Source: JAHEJJ01 sp965212205
GTDB taxonomy: Bacteria > Bacteroidota > Bacteroidia > Flavobacteriales > Flavobacteriaceae
Reading direction: 5' to 3'
NCBI GenBank assembly: GCA_965212205.1
Contig: CBDBUX010000019.1
Coordinates: forward strand, 329,276-393,275
Length of the DNA stretch: 64,000 nucleotides
The translations under genes and the position numbers were made by a program. The notes under the pieces were generated by a model. The model had not been told where the DNA came from. It did not search any database and saw only the letters and a list, made by a program, of their open reading frames with translations. How positions within the stretch are numbered: the stretch's first letter is position 1; every line of letters begins with the position of its first letter. Shown here piece by piece: positions 61,758 to 64,000 of this stretch.

Positions 61758-63518
61758 TTAGTGGATCTTGATGGTAAAGGGCATACGTGCCTGTATCCCT
61801 TTTTGCTTCAGGGCCGATCTGAGTTCCTCAACAATATTATAAAGATCTGAGCCAAGTTCATGCTCCAGTACATTTCTCCTTAACTTCACTACTTACACCG
61901 CCAAAGTCTTCCATAAACTTTTCAAAATCGGACTTATATCGCGGATATTTTCTAATGCCATAGTCTTCCATTTCAGCCATTTCGGCAGCCGCCTCGAGTG
62001 CTTTTTCCAATCCGCCTAATTCATCCACAAGGCCTCTCTCCACGGCATCGATTCCACTCCAAACCCTGCCCTGAGCCAGCTGGTCTACTTCTTCGATGGT
62101 CATATCTCTTCCTTCGGCAACCCTGCTGAGAAACACCTGATAGGTTGTTTCGATACCTTCCTCAAGATAACCCCTGAATTCGTCTCTCATGGGCTCGAAC
62201 AAGGAATAATCCACCGCGTTTCTGTTGGTGCCAACCTGTTCTGCATTTATACCAATTTTGTCTGCCAGACCTTTAATATTAGGAATGGTTCCAAATACCC
62301 CAATAGATCCTGTTATCGAGCTCGATTCTGTAAAAATCTTATCTCCAGCCACGGCCAGATAGTATCCTCCCGAGGCCGCAACATTCCCGATAGACACAAC
62401 AAGAGGTTTCTCGGCTTTAGCTAGCATCAGTTCCCTCCAGATGATATCCGCTGCCAGGGCATTACCCCCTGGTGAATTAATTCGCAGTACAATGGCCTTA
62501 ACATTTTTATCATCACGAGCTTTTCGAATGGCTCTAACCATGATTCCCTGGCCGATGATATTCTGATCACCTTCAGCATAATGTATATCACCCTGAGCAA
62601 AAATGACGGCGATCTTTTCTTTCCCTTTTCGAAGCTTCTTACCCTTCTTGGCCTCGGCATAGTCGGTAAGGCTGATATAATTCAATTTCTCATCTTCTTC
62701 TCTGCCAACAACCTGCCTTGAGATGTTCTTCATACTGATCGAAAATAAAGGACCTGATCTATCAATCCAGTTTTGTGAGCATAGTCAGGATTTCGCGCGC
62801 CGAGCGTATCGGCTATCTGGTTGATACTGCTTATACTCAAATCCCTGCTTTCAGATATTTCCTCCACGACCGTATTCCATATCGAGCTGATCAGTTCCTT
62901 GATCTGGGTACGATTCTCTTCACTCATCTCACTGGCAAGGAAAGGTTCAACAGCACTCTTATATTTTCCCATGCCTCACTACTTCCATCTTTACACCGCT
63001 CTTCTCCTGAAGATCCTTGAAATATAAAACCTCGGCCGAGAGCCCTTTAAAGTCCATTATCCCCACGGGATTTAAAAACATGCTGTCGGCCACACTCGCC
63101 AGAATAGTAGTCTTTTTGCGTGTAGAATCGCCATAGGCATAGATGAATTTACCACTCTCTTTAAAATCCTCCAGGGCTGCTCTTAAAGCCTGTGTTTGTG
63201 CGATACCGGCCATAAGGTAATTGCTGTTGATGCTAATACCTTCGATCTTATCATCTTCTTTGGCTACTTCAATGGCGTGGAGAATATCGTCTAATCCCTG
63301 TTCCTTGCTAAAGAAACCACCAAATGGTGCTGAGTCGTCCACGCCGCTGTAATCCTTTATCGGATAGGGTGTTTGTAGTTCGAGTATCGATTGGTCTTTT
63401 ACGGTAATGGTCTCCTCAACATTTAGCAGGCTAATGAATATCATGAACATAAAAAACACGATACCCAGGGCGATTAGGGTCCCCAAAATAGCTGCTAAGA
63501 GATTTCTTAAAAATTCAT
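61758..63518 (-). pseudogene. sppA: signal peptide peptidase SppA, broken by several single-base indels
   Basis: Three frames plus flanking pieces make one SppA-type serine protease of 585 residues, which digests cleaved signal peptides in the inner membrane. It runs from ATG 63518 (MNFLRNLLAAILG) to TAA 61758 (RMPFTIKIH). Seven indels are inferred: near 63509 (base missing), 63126 (missing), 63103 (extra), 62964 (extra), 62742 (extra), 62712 (extra) and 61873 (extra). The total corrected length is a multiple of three. The C-terminal half has the catalytic serine in NVAASGGYYLAVAG. The catalytic lysine segment is hidden by two compensating indels. A -7 box lies at 63541-63548. Confidence 0.9.
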
Positions 63519-63540
63519 TTCAATTATAAATTGTGGTGGT

Positions 63541-63548
63541 CAAATATA
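63541..63548 (-). promoter_or_regulatory. sppA promoter -7 element
   Basis: TATATTTG on the minus strand fits TAnnTTTG, 23 bases before the inferred sppA ATG. A TTG lies 14 bases further upstream, a short spacing. Confidence 0.45.
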
Positions 63549-63717
63549 ACCATTGTTGGCTTCAATAGACCTTTTACTATCATTAGTAGTAATTATGGTG
63601 ATTTGTTAACAATAATGAGTTAAATTTTCAGCTGAGACCTCAAAGAAAAGCCTCCTGGCGACTTCTGGTGTCCCGGCATCGAGAAGTTCTTTTCTTTTGT
63701 TTATTTTGCCGATGTGT

Positions 63718-64000
63718 ATGTTGACAACTAAAACCGTTTTTTATCGCTCGGCAGCAATCTGGAAACCGGCTGTCGCAGCTGCAGCGGGCAATTTTTATGC
63801 TCGGTTCGCGGCTCGGACCGGTAGACAAGATCTCCTTTGTATACGAGTCAAAGGCCTGGGGTTCGATGGTGAGGATTTTCTAAACATATGCATTGCCATT
63901 AACACCAGGCCGCGCCCGAAACCATCCTGGAAAATCTGCTGGAAATAGAAACCTCCTTGGGCAGGGAACGAAGTACTGAGTCGGGTTATGTTCGCGCAAT
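63718..64000 (+). pseudogene. folK: folK (HPPK) N-terminal part, with several missing bases, cut by window edge
   Basis: The plus strand from ATG 63718 encodes pieces of 6-hydroxymethyl-7,8-dihydropterin pyrophosphokinase in changing frames: SLGSNLGNRLSQLQRAIFML, LGPVDKISFVYESKAWG, FDGEDFLNICIAINT and APETILENLLEIETSLGRER. These are the standard HPPK segments in the right order. Adding one base at each of four short homopolymers (near 63742, 63762, 63863 and 63909) joins them. The gene runs off the window. It is divergent from sppA, a usual neighbour in flavobacteria. The missing bases look like consensus errors. Confidence 0.78.

Noticed and set aside
1..64000. tRNA, rRNA, insertion sequence or integron
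   Set aside because: I scanned intergenic sequence on both strands for tRNA arms, rRNA signatures, transposase genes and long inverted repeats and saw none; a short RNA gene could still be missed by eye.

Overview
The window reads as chromosomal DNA of a marine-type member of the Flavobacteriaceae (Bacteroidota). Signs seen in the sequence are flavobacterial -7 promoter elements (TAnnTTTG) in front of many genes, the DUF6089-uppS-bamA-ompH-ompH envelope cluster, CarboxypepD_reg/DUF5686 and SGNH lipoproteins typical of the phylum, EgtB/EgtD, and GH3-like and BFN-domain proteins. No rRNA, tRNA, CRISPR array, prophage or insertion sequence was seen. A genus cannot be named from this alone.

Region 1 (1-18000, almost all minus strand) is a sulfur-amino-acid block. 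From the right: metK behind a SAM-II riboswitch; a SAM-I-led operon of an O-acetylhomoserine sulfhydrylase, a MetX-aspartokinase-homoserine dehydrogenase fusion, a second sulfhydrylase and an Rrf2 regulator; then cysH, a siroheme sulfite/nitrite reductase with a HEPN-like tail, cobA and a Met8-like dehydrogenase, which carry out sulfate reduction and siroheme synthesis; then a second SAM-I-led operon of a two-polypeptide methionine synthase and metF. Together they make sulfide, homoserine, homocysteine, methionine and SAM, with SAM feeding back through three riboswitches of two classes. Paired palindromes flank the cysH promoter and are candidate Rrf2 operators.

Region 2 (18000-32400) holds a deoxynucleoside kinase, a TonB-like protein, a membrane pyrophosphatase, a DUF5686 outer-membrane protein, pdhB, etfBA, a BFN-domain nuclease, a frameshifted NupC transporter, thyA and a lipoprotein of four 110-residue repeats. 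Region 3 (32600-40600) holds a two-component system (kinase gene frameshifted), an ergothioneine-type egtB-egtD-DUF427 operon with a class V PLP enzyme nearby, a stand-alone CBM48 protein, a 2TM protein, folA and murI. Region 4 (40600-47950) is the envelope-biogenesis operon plus nadK and a CBS protein. Region 5 (48000-58250) holds pdxJ, an esterase-like hydrolase, an SGNH lipoprotein, tig-clpP-clpX, a cysteine-hydrolase-like protein, a GH3-like protein and a DUF2797 protein. Region 6 (58245-64000) holds an AsmA-like protein, a queuosine-precursor transporter, sppA and the start of folK.

The last 2.5 kb carries at least a dozen single-base insertions and deletions in yhhQ, sppA and folK, each of which restores a textbook protein when reversed. 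This looks like poor consensus near a contig end rather than gene decay. Two similar isolated indels occur in nupC and the histidine kinase gene.

The most interesting signals are the expression platform of the metH SAM-I riboswitch, a perfect palindrome over the etfBA promoter that recurs before a lipase-like gene, the sulfite reductase-HEPN fusion, and the putative ergothioneine locus with DUF427 and a candidate EgtE.
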